NCBI GenBank assembly: GCA_963978545.1
Contig: OZ021722.1
Location: forward strand, 11,065,401 to 11,129,400
Source of the DNA: Linyphia triangularis
Lineage: Eukaryota > Arthropoda > Arachnida > Araneae > Linyphiidae
Reading direction: 5' to 3'
Length of the DNA: 64,000 nucleotides
The translations under genes were made by a program, and so were the position numbers. Under the pieces are notes generated by a model. The model had not been told where the DNA came from, made no database searches, and saw nothing but the letters and a program-made list of their open reading frames with translations. Of this stretch, positions 20,601-35,800 are shown one piece after another. Numbering within the stretch: the first letter of the stretch is position 1; each line of letters opens with the position of its first letter.

Positions 20601-23600
20601 CAATAACTGCATTTTGAGTAGTAAAATTTCACTTTAATGACGATTTGAAAGTGGAAATCGATTCGGGTGATGATTTCGGTTACCCTAGTTACAAAAAGAT
20701 TGTAAAATTTTGAAAATTTAGAAATGTGAAACTTTCCATACGATAAACATGGGGGAAAGCAAAAATGAAATTTTTTGAAAGTGCCCTTTTTTGGACCAAC
20801 TTTAGACCCACTTGTTATTTAGTTAGTGTTATAAAATTGGAATTGGAGATTCTCCTACATATTAGCTTCAATTTCTCAAATGGGAAAAAATTAAGAAAAT
20901 TTTACTTTTTGGACAATAATTCATTGAAAAGTCCCCCATGTGTTTTAAAGGGGAATTGTATTTTCGAGAAAATGGCTCAAATGCTTTCAAAGTGTGATTT
21001 TAAGTTGGATATATTTTTATAGGCATTCTTGTACCAAATTTGAAATAAAAATCAGTATTATATTATCAAAAATTCCATTTTTTAAAAATCGTGAAATTTT
21101 TCACTTTCGAGGGTATTGAATGGAAAATTTAATATTTAAAAAATTGTTTTAAATTGCATTTTCTTTATCAAAAACACTTTATAAATTAAACTAAGTTCAA
21201 AATTTGGCAAAAAAATTATGTTTGATAAGGTATATTAGAAGTTGAAATTTTGAAACGAAAGTTCTAAGGAACTGTTTTTAAGTCGTATTATTACTTTGTT
21301 TTACTTCGATTTATAGTGCTAAAGTACCATTTTATAAGCAAATTATTTGATCAGAATGAAATCGTGTGATGACTTTTATGATCCTAGACAACAAATTAAG
21401 GTTCATTTTTGAAAATTGAGAATTTGAGATTTGCCTTAGGATTGACAAGGCTAATGTATTTTCAAAGGGATTTTACGACTTTTTTTCTGCAGTAACTGGG
21501 TTTTGAGTAGTAAAATTTCACTTTAATGACGATTTGAAAATGGAAATCGATTCGGGTGATGATTTCGGTTACCCTAGTTACAAAAAGATTGTAAAATTTT
21601 GAAAATTTAGAAATGTGAAACTTTCCATACGATTAACATGGGGGAAAGCAAAAATGAAATTTTTTGAAAGTGCCCTTTTTTGGACCAACTTTAGACCCAC
21701 TTGTTATTTAGTTAGTGTTATAAAATTGGAATTGGAGATTCTCCTACAAATTAGCTTCAATTTCGCAAATGGGAAAAAATTTAGAAAATTTTACTTTTTG
21801 GACAATAATTCATTGAAAAGTCCCCCATGTGTTTTAAAGGTGAATTGTATTTTCGAGAAAATGGCTCAAATGCTTTCAAAGTGTGATTTTATGTTTGATA
21901 TATTTTTATAGGCATTCTTGTACCAAATTTGTAATAAAAATCAATATTATATTATCAAAAATTCCATTTTTTAAAAATCGTGAAATTTTTCACTTTCGTG
22001 GGGTATTGAATGGGAAATTTAATTTTTAAAAAATTGTTTTAAATTGCATTTTCTTTATCAGAAACACTTTATAAATTAAACTAAGTTCAAAATTTGGCAA
22101 ACAAATTATGTTTGATAAGGTATATGAGAAGTTGAAATTTTGAAACGAAAGTGCTAAGGAACTGTTTTTAAGTCGTTTTATTACTTTGTTTTACTTCGAT
22201 TTATAGTGCTAAAGTACCATTTTATAGGCAAATTATTTGATCAGAATGAAATCGGGTGATGACTTTTATGATCCTAGACAACCAATTAAGGTTCAATTTA
22301 GAAATTTGAGATTTGCCTTAGGATTGTCAAGGCTAATGTATTTTCAAAGGGATTTAACGACTTTTTTTCTGCAGTAACTGGGTTTTGAGTAGTAAAATTT
22401 CACTTTAATGACGATTTGAAAGTGGAAATCGATTCGGGTGATGATTTCGGTTACCCTAGTTACAAAAAGATTGTACAATTTTGTAAATTTAGAAATGTGA
22501 AACTTTCCATACGATTAACATGGGGGAAGCAAAAATGAAATTTTTTGAAAGTGCCCTTTTTTGGACCAATTTTAGACCCACTTGTTATTTAGTTAGTGTT
22601 ATAAAATTGGAATTGGAGATTCTCCTACATATTAGCTTCAATTTCTCAAATGAGAAAAAATTTAGAAAATTTTACTTTTTGGACAATAATTCAATGAAAA
22701 GTCCCCCATGTGTTTTAAAGGGGAATTGTATTTTCGAGAAAATGGCTCAAATGCTTTCAAAGTGTGATTTTAGGTTGGATATATTTTTATAGGCATTCTT
22801 GTACCAAATTTGAAATAAAAATCAGTATTATATTATCAAAAATTCCATTTTTTTAAAATCGTGAAATTTTTCACTTTCGTGGGTATTGAATGGAAAATTT
22901 AATTTTTAAAAAATTGTTTTAAATTGCATTTTCTTTATCAGAAACACTTTATAAATTAAACTAAGTTCAAAATTTGGCAAACAAATTATGTTTGATAAGG
23001 TATATGAAAAGTTGAAATTTTGAAACGAAAGTGCTAAGGAACTGTTTTTAAGTCGTTTTATTACTTTGTTTTACTTCGATTTATAGTGCTAAAGTACCAT
23101 TTTATAAGCAAATTATTTGATCAGAATGAAATCGGGTGATGACTTTTATGATCCTAGACAACCAATTAAGGTTCAATTTTGAAATTTGAGATTTGCCTTA
23201 AGATTGTCAATGCTAATGTATTTTCAAAGGGATTTAACGACTTTTTTTCTGCAGTAACTGGGTTTTGAGTAGTAAAATTTCACTTTAATGACGATTTGAA
23301 AGTGGAAATCGATTCGGGTGATGATTTCGGTTACCCTAGTTACAAAAAGATTGTAAAATTTTGAAAATTTAGAAATGTGAAACTTTCCATACGGTAAACA
23401 TGGGGGAAAGCAAAAATGAAATTTTTTGAAAGTGCCCTTTTTTTGGACGAAATTTAGACACACTTGTTATTTAGTTAGTGTTATAAAATTGGAATTGGAG
23501 ATTCTCCTACATATTAGCTTCAATTTCTCAAATGGGAAAAAATTTAGAAAATTTTACTTTTTGGACAATAATTCATTGAAAAGTCCCCCATGTGTTTTAA

Positions 23601-24285
23601 AGGGGAATTGTATTTTCGAGAAAATGGCTCAAATGCTTTCAAAATGTGATTTTAAGTTGGATATATTTTTTATAGGCATTCTTGTACCAAATTTGAAATA
23701 AAAAAACAGTATTCTAAAAATCAAAAATTCTATTTTTTAAAAATCGTGAAATTTTTCACTTTCGAGGGTATTGAATGGAAAATTTAATTTTTAAAAAATT
23801 GTTTTAAATTGCATTTTCTTTATCAAAAACACTTTATAAATTAAACTAAGTTCAAAATTTGGCAAACAAATTATGTTTGATAAGGTATATGAGAAGTTGA
23901 AATTTTGAAACGAAAGTTCTAAGGAACTGTTTTTAAGTCGTATTATTACTTTGTTTTACTTCGATTTATAGTGCTAAAGTACCATTTTATAAGCAAATTA
24001 TTTGATCAGAATGAAATCGTGTGATGACTTTTATGATCCAAGACAACAAATTAAGGTTCATTTTTGAAAATTGAGAATTTGAGATTTGCCTTAGGATCGA
24101 CAAGGCTAATGTATTTTTCTGCAATAACTGCGTTTTGAGTAGTAAAATTTCACTTTAATGACGATTTGAAAGTGGAAATCGATTCGGGGGATGATTTCGG
24201 TTACCCTAGTTACAAAAAGATTGTAAAATTTTGAAAATTTAGAAATGTGAAACTTTCCATACGATAAACATGGGGGAAAGCAAAA
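14603..24285 (+). repeat. Array segment of irregular monomer order with a G-H dimer
   Basis: Monomers start at 14603, 15485, 16376, 17247, 18136, 19005, 19896, 20765, 21654, 22535 and 23416. Type G (ATGGAATTTTTTG start) at 18136 and 19896 is each followed by type H (AAAATTAAGAAAA variant) at 19005 and 20765, giving a dimer of 1760 bases in two copies. Type G also occurs at 15485. The 23416 monomer is the first type E (CATACGGTAAAC, seven-T tract and GACACAC). Confidence 0.8.
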
Positions 24286-26883
24286 ATGAAATTTTTTGAA
24301 AGTGATCTTTTTTGGACCAACTTTAGACCCACTTGTTATTTAGTTAGTGTTATAAAATTGGAATTGGAGATTCTCCTACATTTTAGCTTCAATTTTTCAA
24401 ATGGGAAAAAATTTAGAAAATTTTACTTTTTGGACAATAATTCATTGAAAAGTCCCCCATGTGTTTTAAAGGGGAATTGTATTTTCGAGAAAATGGCTCA
24501 AATGCTTTCAAAGTGTGATTTTAAGTTGGATATATTTTTATAGGCATTCTTGTACCAAATTTGAAATAAAAATCAGTATTATATTATCAAAAATTCCATT
24601 TTTTAAAAATCGTGAAATTTTTCATTATCGAGGGTATTGAATGGAAAATTTAATTTTTAAAAAATTGTTTTAAATTGCATTTTCTTTATCAAAAACACTT
24701 TATAAATTAAACTAAGTTCAAAATTTGGCAAACAAATCATTTTTGATAAGGTATATGAGAAGTTGAAATTTTGAAACGAAAGTGCTAAGGAACTGTTTTT
24801 AAGTCGTATTATTACTTTGTTTTACTTCGATTTATAGTGCTAAAGTACCATTTTATAAGCAAATTATTTGATCAGAATGAAATCGGGTGATGACTTTTAT
24901 GATCCTAGACAACAAATTAAGGTTCAATTTTGAAAATTGAGAATTTGAGATTTGCCTTAGGATCGACAAGGCTAATGTATTTTTCTGCAATAACTGCGTT
25001 TTGAGTAGTAAAATTTCACTTTAATGACGATTTGAAAGTGGAAATCGATTCGGGGGATGATTTCGGTTACCCTAGTTACAAAAAGATTGTAAAATTTTGA
25101 AAATTTAGAAATGTGAAACTTTCCATACGATAAACATGGGGGAAAGCAAAAATGAAATTTTTTGAAAGTGATCTTTTTTGGACCAACTTTAGACCCACTT
25201 GTTATTTAGTTAGTGTTATAAAATTGGAATTGGAGATTCTCCTACATTTTAGCTTCAATTTTTCAAATGGGAAAAAATTTAGAAAATTTTACTTTTTGGA
25301 CAATAATTCATTGAAAAGTCCCCCATGTGTTTTAAAGGGGAATTGTATTTTCGAGAAAATGGCTCAAATGCTTTCAAAGTGTGATTTTAAGTTGGATATA
25401 TTTTTATAGGCATTCTTGTACCAAATTTGAAATAAAAATCAGTATTATATTATCAAAAATTCCATTTTTTAAAAATCGTGAAATTTTTCATTATCGAGGG
25501 TATTGAATGGAAAATTTAATTTTTAAAAAATTGTTTTAAATTGCATTTTCTTTATCAAAAACACTTTATAAATTAAACTAAGTTCAAAATTTGGCAAACA
25601 AATCATTTTTGATAAGGTATATGAGAAGTTGAAATTTTGAAACGAAAGTGCTAAGGAACTGTTTTTAAGTCGTATTATTACTTTGTTTTACTTCGATTTA
25701 TAGTGCTAAAGTACCATTTTATAAGCAAATTATTTGATCAGAATGAAATCGGGTGATGACTTTTATGATCCTAGACAACAAATTAAGGTTCAATTTTGAA
25801 AATTGAGAATTTGAGATTTGCCTTAGGATCGACAAGGCTAATGTATTTTTCTGCAATAACTGCGTTTTGAGTAGTAAAATTTCACTTTAATGACGATTTG
25901 AAAGTGGAAATCGATTCGGGGGATGATTTCGGTTACCCTAGTTACAAAAAGATTGTAAAATTTTGAAAATTTAGAAATGTGAAACTTTCCATACGATAAA
26001 CATGGGGGAAAGCAAAAATGAAATTTTTTGAAAGTGATCTTTTTTGGACCAACTTTAGACCCACTTGTTATTTAGTTAGTGTTATAAAATTGGAATTGGA
26101 GATTCTCCTACATTTTAGCTTCAATTTTTCAAATGGGAAAAAATTTATAAAATTTTACTTTTTGGACAATAATTCATTGAAAAGTCCCCCATGTGTTTTA
26201 AAGGGGAATTGTATTTTCGAGAAAATGGCTCAAATGCTTTCAAAGTGTGATTTTAAGTTGGATATATTTTTATAGGCATTCTTGTACCAAATTTGAAATA
26301 AAAATCAGTATTATATTATCAAAAATTCCATTTTTTAAAAATCGTGAAATTTTTCATTATCGAGGGTATTGAATGGAAAATTTAATTTTTAAAAAATTGT
26401 TTTAAATTGCATTTTCTTTATCAAAAACACTTTATAAATTAAACTAAGTTCAAAATTTGGCAAACAAATCATTTTTGATAAGGTATATGAGAAGTTGAAA
26501 TTTTGAAACGAAAGTGCTAAGGAACTGTTTTTAAGTCGTATTATTACTTTGTTTTACTTCGATTTATAGTGCTAAAGTACCATTTTATAAGCAAATTATT
26601 TGATCAGAATGAAATCGGGTGATGACTTTTATGATCCTAGACAACAAATTAAGGTTCAATTTTGAAAATTGAGAATTTGAGATTTGCCTTAGGATCGACA
26701 AGGCTAATGTATTTTTCTGCAATAACTTCGTTTTGAGTAGTAAAATTTCACTTTAATGACGATAAGAAAGTGGAAATCGATTCGGGTGATGATTTCGGTT
26801 ACCCTAGTTACAAAAAGATTGTAAAATTTTGAAAATTTAGAAATGTGAAACTTTCCATACGATAAACATGGGGGAAAGCAAAA
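24286..26883 (+). repeat. Run of three near-identical type-A monomers
   Basis: Three 866-base units start at 24286, 25152 and 26018. All carry the type-A markers (AGTGATC, CATTTTAGC, TTTCAAATGGG, TTCATTATCGAGG, TCGGGGGATG). The third has a private G-to-T change that alters the AAATTTAGAAAA string. It is the first unit of the following tetramer. Confidence 0.88.
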
Positions 26884-29800
26884 ATGAAATTTTTTGAAAG
26901 TGCCCTTTTTTGGACCAACTTTAGACCCACTTGTTATTTAGTTAGTGTTATAAAATTGGAATTGGAGATTCTCCTACAAATTAGCTTCAATTTCGCAAAT
27001 GGGAAAAAATTTAGAAAATTTTACTTTTTGGACAATAATTCATTGAAAAGTCCCCCATGTGTTTTAAAGGGGAATTGTATTTTCGAGAAAATGGCTCAAA
27101 TGCTTTCAAAATGTGATTTTAAGTTGGATATATTTTTTATAGGCATTCTTGTACCAAATTTGAAATAAAAAAACAGTATTCTAAAAATCAAAAATTCTAT
27201 TTTTTAAAAATCGTGAAATTTTTCACTTGCCAGGGTATTGAATTTAAAATTTCATTATTAACAAATTGTTTCAAATTGCATTTTCTTAATCAAAAACACT
27301 TTATAAATCAAACTAAGTTCAAAATTTAGCAAACAAATCATTTTTGATAAGGTATATGAGAAGTTGAAATTTTGAAACGAAAGCGCTCAGGAACTGTTTT
27401 GAAGCCGTATTTTTACTTTGCATTACTTCGATTTTGTGTGCTAAAGTACCATTTTATAAACAAATTATTTGATTAGAATGAAATCGGGTGATGACTTTTA
27501 TGATCCTAGGCAACCAATTAAGGTTCAATTTTGAAAATTGAGAATTTGAGATTTGCCTTAGGATCGACAAGGCTAATGTATTTTTCTGCAATAACTGCGT
27601 TTTGAGTAGTAAAATTTCACTTTAATGACGATTTGAAAGTGGAAATCGATTCGGGTGATGATTTCGGTTACCCTAGTTACAAAAAGATTGTAAAATTTTG
27701 TAAATTTAGAAATGTAAAACTTTCCATACGATTAACATGGGGGAAAGCAAAAATGAAATTTTTTGAAAGTGCCCTTTTTTGGACCAACTTTAGACCCACT
27801 TGTTATTTAGTTAGTGTTATAAAATTGGAATTGGAGATTCTCATACATTTTAGCTTCAATTTCTCAAATGGGAAAAAATTTAGAAAATTTTACTTTTTCG
27901 ACAATAATTCATTGAAAAGTCCCCCATGTGTTTTAAAGGGGAATTGTATTTTCGAGAAAATGGCTCAAATGCTTTCAAAGTGTGATTTTATGTTTGATAT
28001 ATTTTTATAGGCATTCTTGTACCAAATTTGTAATAAAAATCAGTATTATATTATCAAAAATTCCATTTTTTAAAAATCGTGAAATTTTTCACTTTCGTGG
28101 GTATTGAATGGAAAATTTAATTTTTAAAAAATTGTTTTAAATTGCATTTTCTTTATCAGAAACACTTTACAAATTAAACTAAGTTCAAAATTTGGCAAAC
28201 AAATTATGTTTGATAAGGTATATGAAAAGTTGAAATTTTGAAACGAAAGTGCTAAGGAACTGTTTTTAAGTCGTTTTATTACTTTGTTTTACTTCGATTT
28301 ATAGTGCTAAAGTACCATTTTATAAGCAAATTATTTGATCAGAATGAAATCGGGTGATGACTTTTATGATCCTAGACAACCAATTAAGGTTCAATTTAGA
28401 AATTTGAGATTTGCCTTAGGATTGTCAAGGCTAATGTATTTTCAAAGGGATTTAACGACTTTTTTTCTGCAGTAACTGGGTTTTGAGTAGTAAAATTTCA
28501 CTTTAATGACGATTTGAAAGTGGAAATCGATTCGGGTGATGATTTCGGTTACCCTAGTTACAAAAAGATTGTAAAATTTTGAAAATTTAGAAATGTGAAA
28601 CTTTCCATACGATAAACATGGGGGAAGCAAAAATGAAATTTTTTGAAAGTGCCCTTTTTTGGACCAACTTTAGACCCACTTGTTATTTAGTTAGTGTTAT
28701 AAAATTCGAATTGGAGATTCTCCTACAAATTAGCTTCAATTTCGCAAATGGGAAAAAATTTAGAAAATTTTACTTTTTGGACAATAATTCATTGAAAAGT
28801 CCCCCATGTGTTTTAAAGGGGAATTGTATTTTCGAGAAAATGGCTCAAATGCTTTCAAAGTGTGATTTTAAGTTGGATATATTTTTATAGGCATTCTTGT
28901 ACCAAATTTGAAATAAAAATCAGTATTATATTATCAAAAATTCCATTTTTTAAAAATCGTGAAATTTTTCATTATCGAGGGTATTGAATGGAAAATTTAA
29001 TTTTTTAAAAATTGTTTTAAATTGCATTTTCTTTATCAAAAACACTTTATAAATTAAACTAAGTTCAAAATTTGGCAAACAAATCATTTTTGATAAGGTA
29101 TATGAGAAGTTGAAATTTTGAAACGAAAGTGCTAAGGAACTGTTTTTAAGTCGTATTATTACTTTGTTTTACTTCGATTTATAGGGCTAAAGTACCATTT
29201 TATAAGCAAATTATTTGATCAGAATGAAATCGGGTGATGACTTTTATGATCCTAGACAACAAATTAAGGTTCAATTTTGAAAATTGAGAATTTGAGATTT
29301 GCCTTAGGATCGACAAGGCTAATGTATTTTTCTGCAATAACTGCGTTTTGAGTAGTAAAATTTCACTTTAATGACGATTTGAAAGTGGAAATCGATTCGG
29401 GGGATGATTTCGGTTACCCTAGTTACAAAAAGATTGTAAAATTTTGAAAATTTAGAAATGTGAAACTTTCCATACGATAAACATGGGGGAAAGCAAAAAT
29501 GAAATTTTTTGAAAGTGATCTTTTTTGGACCAACTTTAGACCCACTTGTTATTTAGTTAGTGTTATAAAATTGGAATTGGAGATTCTCCTACATTTTAGC
29601 TTCAATTTTTCAAATGGGAAAAAATTTAGAAAATTTTACTTTTTGGACAATAATTCATTGAAAAGTCCCCCATGTGTTTTAAAGGGGAATTGTATTTTCG
29701 AGAAAATGGCTCAAATGCTTTCAAAGTGTGATTTTAAGTTGGATATATTTTTATAGGCATTCTTGTACCAAATTTGAAATAAAAATCAGTATTATATTAT

Positions 29801-32800
29801 CAAAAATTCCATTTTTTAAAAATCGTGAAATTTTTCATTATCGAGGGTATTGAATGGAAAATTTAATTTTTAAAAAATTGTTTTAAATTGCATTTTCTTT
29901 ATCAAAAACACTTTATAAATTAAACTAAGTTCAAAATTTGGCAAACAAATCATTTTTGATAAGGTATATGAGAAGTTGAAATTTTGAAACGAAAGTGCTA
30001 AGGAACTGTTTTTAAGTCGTATTATTACTTTGTTTTACTTCGATTTATAGTGCTAAAGTACCATTTTATAAGCAAATTATTTGATCAGAATGAAATCGGG
30101 TGATGACTTTTATGATCCTAGACAACAAATTAAGGTTCAATTTTGAAAATTGAGAATTTGAGATTTGCCTTAGGATCGACAAGGCTAATGTATTTTTCTG
30201 CAATAACTTCGTTTTGAGTAGTAAAATTTCACTTTAATGACGATAAGAAAGTGGAAATCGATTCGGGTGATGATTTCGGTTACCCTAGTTACAAAAAGAT
30301 TGTAAAATTTTGAAAATTTAGAAATGTGAAACTTTCCATACGATAAACATGGGGGAAAGCAAAAATGAAATTTTTTGAAAGTGCCCTTTTTTGGACCAAC
30401 TTTAGACCCACTTGTTATTTAGTTAGTGTTATAAAATTGGAATTGGAGATTCTCCTACAAATTAGCTTCAATTTCGCAAATGGGAAAAAATTTAGAAAAT
30501 TTTACTTTTTGGACAATAATTCATTGAAAAGTCCCCCATGTGTTTTAAAGGGGAATTGTATTTTCGAGAAAATGGCTCAAATGCTTTCAAAATGTGATTT
30601 TAAGTTGGATATATTTTTTATAGGCATTCTTGTACCAAATTTGAAATAAAAAAACAGTATTCTAAAAATCAAAAATTCTATTTTTTAAAAATCGTGAAAT
30701 TTTTCACTTGCCAGGGTATTGAATTTAAAATTTCATTATTAACAAATTGTTTCAAATTGCATTTTCTTAATCAAAAACACTTTATAAATCAAACTAAGTT
30801 CAAAATTTAGCAAACAAATCATTTTTGATAAGGTATATGAGAAGTTGAAATTTTGAAACGAAAGCGCTCAGGAACTGTTTTGAAGCCGTATTTTTACTTT
30901 GCATTACTTCGATTTTGTGTGCTAAAGTACCATTTTATAAACAAATTATTTGATTAGAATGAAATCGGGTGATGACTTTTATGATCCTAGGCAACCAATT
31001 AAGGTTCAATTTTGAAAATTGAGAATTTGAGATTTGCCTTAGGATCGACAAGGCTAATGTATTTTTCTGCAATAACTGCGTTTTGAGTAGTAAAATTTCA
31101 CTTTAATGACGATTTGAAAGTGGAAATCGATTCGGGTGATGATTTCGGTTACCCTAGTTACAAAAAGATTGTAAAATTTTGTAAATTTAGAAATGTAAAA
31201 CTTTCCATACGATTAACATGGGGGAAAGCAAAAATGAAATTTTTTGAAAGTGCCCTTTTTTGGACCAACTTTAGACCCACTTGTTATTTAGTTAGTGTTA
31301 TAAAATTGGAATTGGAGATTCTCATACATTTTAGCTTCAATTTCTCAAATGGGAAAAAATTTAGAAAATTTTACTTTTTCGACAATAATTCATTGAAAAG
31401 TCCCCCATGTGTTTTAAAGGGGAATTGTATTTTCGAGAAAATGGCTCAAATGCTTTCAAAGTGTGATTTTATGTTTGATATATTTTTATAGGCATTCTTG
31501 TACCAAATTTGTAATAAAAATCAGTATTATATTATCAAAAATTCCATTTTTTAAAAATCGTGAAATTTTTCACTTTCGTGGGTATTGAATGGAAAATTTA
31601 ATTTTTAAAAAATTGTTTTAAATTGCATTTTCTTTATCAGAAACACTTTACAAATTAAACTAAGTTCAAAATTTGGCAAACAAATTATGTTTGATAAGGT
31701 ATATGAAAAGTTGAAATTTTGAAACGAAAGTGCTAAGGAACTGTTTTTAAGTCGTTTTATTACTTTGTTTTACTTCGATTTATAGTGCTAAAGTACCATT
31801 TTATAAGCAAATTATTTGATCAGAATGAAATCGGGTGATGACTTTTATGATCCTAGACAACCAATTAAGGTTCAATTTAGAAATTTGAGATTTGCCTTAG
31901 GATTGTCAAGGCTAATGTATTTTCAAAGGGATTTAACGACTTTTTTTCTGCAGTAACTGGGTTTTGAGTAGTAAAATTTCACTTTAATGACGATTTGAAA
32001 GTGGAAATCGATTCGGGTGATGATTTCGGTTACCCTAGTTACAAAAAGATTGTAAAATTTTGAAAATTTAGAAATGTGAAACTTTCCATACGATAAACAT
32101 GGGGGAAGCAAAAATGAAATTTTTTGAAAGTGCCCTTTTTTGGACCAACTTTAGACCCACTTGTTATTTAGTTAGTGTTATAAAATTCGAATTGGAGATT
32201 CTCCTACAAATTAGCTTCAATTTCGCAAATGGGAAAAAATTTAGAAAATTTTACTTTTTGGACAATAATTCATTGAAAAGTCCCCCATGTGTTTTAAAGG
32301 GGAATTGTATTTTCGAGAAAATGGCTCAAATGCTTTCAAAGTGTGATTTTAAGTTGGATATATTTTTATAGGCATTCTTGTACCAAATTTGAAATAAAAA
32401 TCAGTATTATATTATCAAAAATTCCATTTTTTAAAAATCGTGAAATTTTTCATTATCGAGGGTATTGAATGGAAAATTTAATTTTTTAAAAATTGTTTTA
32501 AATTGCATTTTCTTTATCAAAAACACTTTATAAATTAAACTAAGTTCAAAATTTGGCAAACAAATCATTTTTGATAAGGTATATGAGAAGTTGAAATTTT
32601 GAAACGAAAGTGCTAAGGAACTGTTTTTAAGTCGTATTATTACTTTGTTTTACTTCGATTTATAGGGCTAAAGTACCATTTTATAAGCAAATTATTTGAT
32701 CAGAATGAAATCGGGTGATGACTTTTATGATCCTAGACAACAAATTAAGGTTCAATTTTGAAAATTGAGAATTTGAGATTTGCCTTAGGATCGACAAGGC

Positions 32801-35800
32801 TAATGTATTTTTCTGCAATAACTGCGTTTTGAGTAGTAAAATTTCACTTTAATGACGATTTGAAAGTGGAAATCGATTCGGGGGATGATTTCGGTTACCC
32901 TAGTTACAAAAAGATTGTAAAATTTTGAAAATTTAGAAATGTGAAACTTTCCATACGATAAACATGGGGGAAAGCAAAAATGAAATTTTTTGAAAGTGAT
33001 CTTTTTTGGACCAACTTTAGACCCACTTGTTATTTAGTTAGTGTTATAAAATTGGAATTGGAGATTCTCCTACATTTTAGCTTCAATTTTTCAAATGGGA
33101 AAAAATTTAGAAAATTTTACTTTTTGGACAATAATTCATTGAAAAGTCCCCCATGTGTTTTAAAGGGGAATTGTATTTTCGAGAAAATGGCTCAAATGCT
33201 TTCAAAGTGTGATTTTAAGTTGGATATATTTTTATAGGCATTCTTGTACCAAATTTGAAATAAAAATCAGTATTATATTATCAAAAATTCCATTTTTTAA
33301 AAATCGTGAAATTTTTCATTATCGAGGGTATTGAATGGAAAATTTAATTTTTAAAAAATTGTTTTAAATTGCATTTTCTTTATCAAAAACACTTTATAAA
33401 TTAAACTAAGTTCAAAATTTGGCAAACAAATCATTTTTGATAAGGTATATGAGAAGTTGAAATTTTGAAACGAAAGTGCTAAGGAACTGTTTTTAAGTCG
33501 TATTATTACTTTGTTTTACTTCGATTTATAGTGCTAAAGTACCATTTTATAAGCAAATTATTTGATCAGAATGAAATCGGGTGATGACTTTTATGATCCT
33601 AGACAACAAATTAAGGTTCAATTTTGAAAATTGAGAATTTGAGATTTGCCTTAGGATCGACAAGGCTAATGTATTTTTCTGCAATAACTTCGTTTTGAGT
33701 AGTAAAATTTCACTTTAATGACGATAAGAAAGTGGAAATCGATTCGGGTGATGATTTCGGTTACCCTAGTTACAAAAAGATTGTAAAATTTTGAAAATTT
33801 AGAAATGTGAAACTTTCCATACGATAAACATGGGGGAAAGCAAAAATGAAATTTTTTGAAAGTGCCCTTTTTTGGACCAACTTTAGACCCACTTGTTATT
33901 TAGTTAGTGTTATAAAATTGGAATTGGAGATTCTCCTACAAATTAGCTTCAATTTCGCAAATGGGAAAAAATTTAGAAAATTTTACTTTTTGGACAATAA
34001 TTCATTGAAAAGTCCCCCATGTGTTTTAAAGGGGAATTGTATTTTCGAGAAAATGGCTCAAATGCTTTCAAAATGTGATTTTAAGTTGGATATATTTTTT
34101 ATAGGCATTCTTGTACCAAATTTGAAATAAAAAAACAGTATTCTAAAAATCAAAAATTCTATTTTTTAAAAATCGTGAAATTTTTCACTTGCCAGGGTAT
34201 TGAATTTAAAATTTCATTATTAACAAATTGTTTCAAATTGCATTTTCTTAATCAAAAACACTTTATAAATCAAACTAAGTTCAAAATTTAGCAAACAAAT
34301 CATTTTTGATAAGGTATATGAGAAGTTGAAATTTTGAAACGAAAGCGCTCAGGAACTGTTTTGAAGCCGTATTTTTACTTTGCATTACTTCGATTTTGTG
34401 TGCTAAAGTACCATTTTATAAACAAATTATTTGATTAGAATGAAATCGGGTGATGACTTTTATGATCCTAGGCAACCAATTAAGGTTCAATTTTGAAAAT
34501 TGAGAATTTGAGATTTGCCTTAGGATCGACAAGGCTAATGTATTTTTCTGCAATAACTGCGTTTTGAGTAGTAAAATTTCACTTTAATGACGATTTGAAA
34601 GTGGAAATCGATTCGGGTGATGATTTCGGTTACCCTAGTTACAAAAAGATTGTAAAATTTTGTAAATTTAGAAATGTAAAACTTTCCATACGATTAACAT
34701 GGGGGAAAGCAAAAATGAAATTTTTTGAAAGTGCCCTTTTTTGGACCAACTTTAGACCCACTTGTTATTTAGTTAGTGTTATAAAATTGGAATTGGAGAT
34801 TCTCATACATTTTAGCTTCAATTTCTCAAATGGGAAAAAATTTAGAAAATTTTACTTTTTCGACAATAATTCATTGAAAAGTCCCCCATGTGTTTTAAAG
34901 GGGAATTGTATTTTCGAGAAAATGGCTCAAATGCTTTCAAAGTGTGATTTTATGTTTGATATATTTTTATAGGCATTCTTGTACCAAATTTGTAATAAAA
35001 ATCAGTATTATATTATCAAAAATTCCATTTTTTAAAAATCGTGAAATTTTTCACTTTCGTGGGTATTGAATGGAAAATTTAATTTTTAAAAAATTGTTTT
35101 AAATTGCATTTTCTTTATCAGAAACACTTTATAAATTAAACTAAGTTCAAAATTTGGCAAACAAATTATGTTTGATAAGGTATATGAAAAGTTGAAATTT
35201 TGAAACGAAAGTGCTAAGGAACTGTTTTTAAGTCGTTTTATTACTTTGTTTTACTTCGATTTATAGTGCTAAAGTACCATTTTATAAGCAAATTATTTGA
35301 TCAGAATGAAATCGGGTGATGACTTTTATGATCCTAGACAACCAATTAAGGTTCAATTTAGAAATTTGAGATTTGCCTTAGGATTGTCAAGGCTAATGTA
35401 TTTTCAAAGGGATTTAACGACTTTTTTTCTGCAGTAACTGGGTTTTGAGTAGTAAAATTTCACTTTAATGACGATTTGAAAGTGGAAATCGATTCGGGTG
35501 ATGATTTCGGTTACCCTAGTTACAAAAAGATTGTAAAATTTTGAAAATTTAGAAATGTGAAACTTTCCATACGATAAACATGGGGGAAGCAAAAATGAAA
35601 TTTTTTGAAAGTGCCCTTTTTTGGACCAACTTTAGACCCACTTGTTATTTAGTTAGTGTTATAAAATTGGAATTGGAGATTCTCCTACAAATTAGCTTCA
35701 ATTTCGCAAATGGGAAAAAATTTAGAAAATTTTACTTTTTGGACAATAATTCATTGAAAAGTCCCCCATGTGTTTTAAAGGGGAATTGTATTTTCGAGAA

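Noticed and set aside
23224..23463. Recurrent 62-79 codon minus-strand frames in satellite monomers
   Set aside because: They recur only because the monomer does, overlap the linker indels, and have no recognisable domain.
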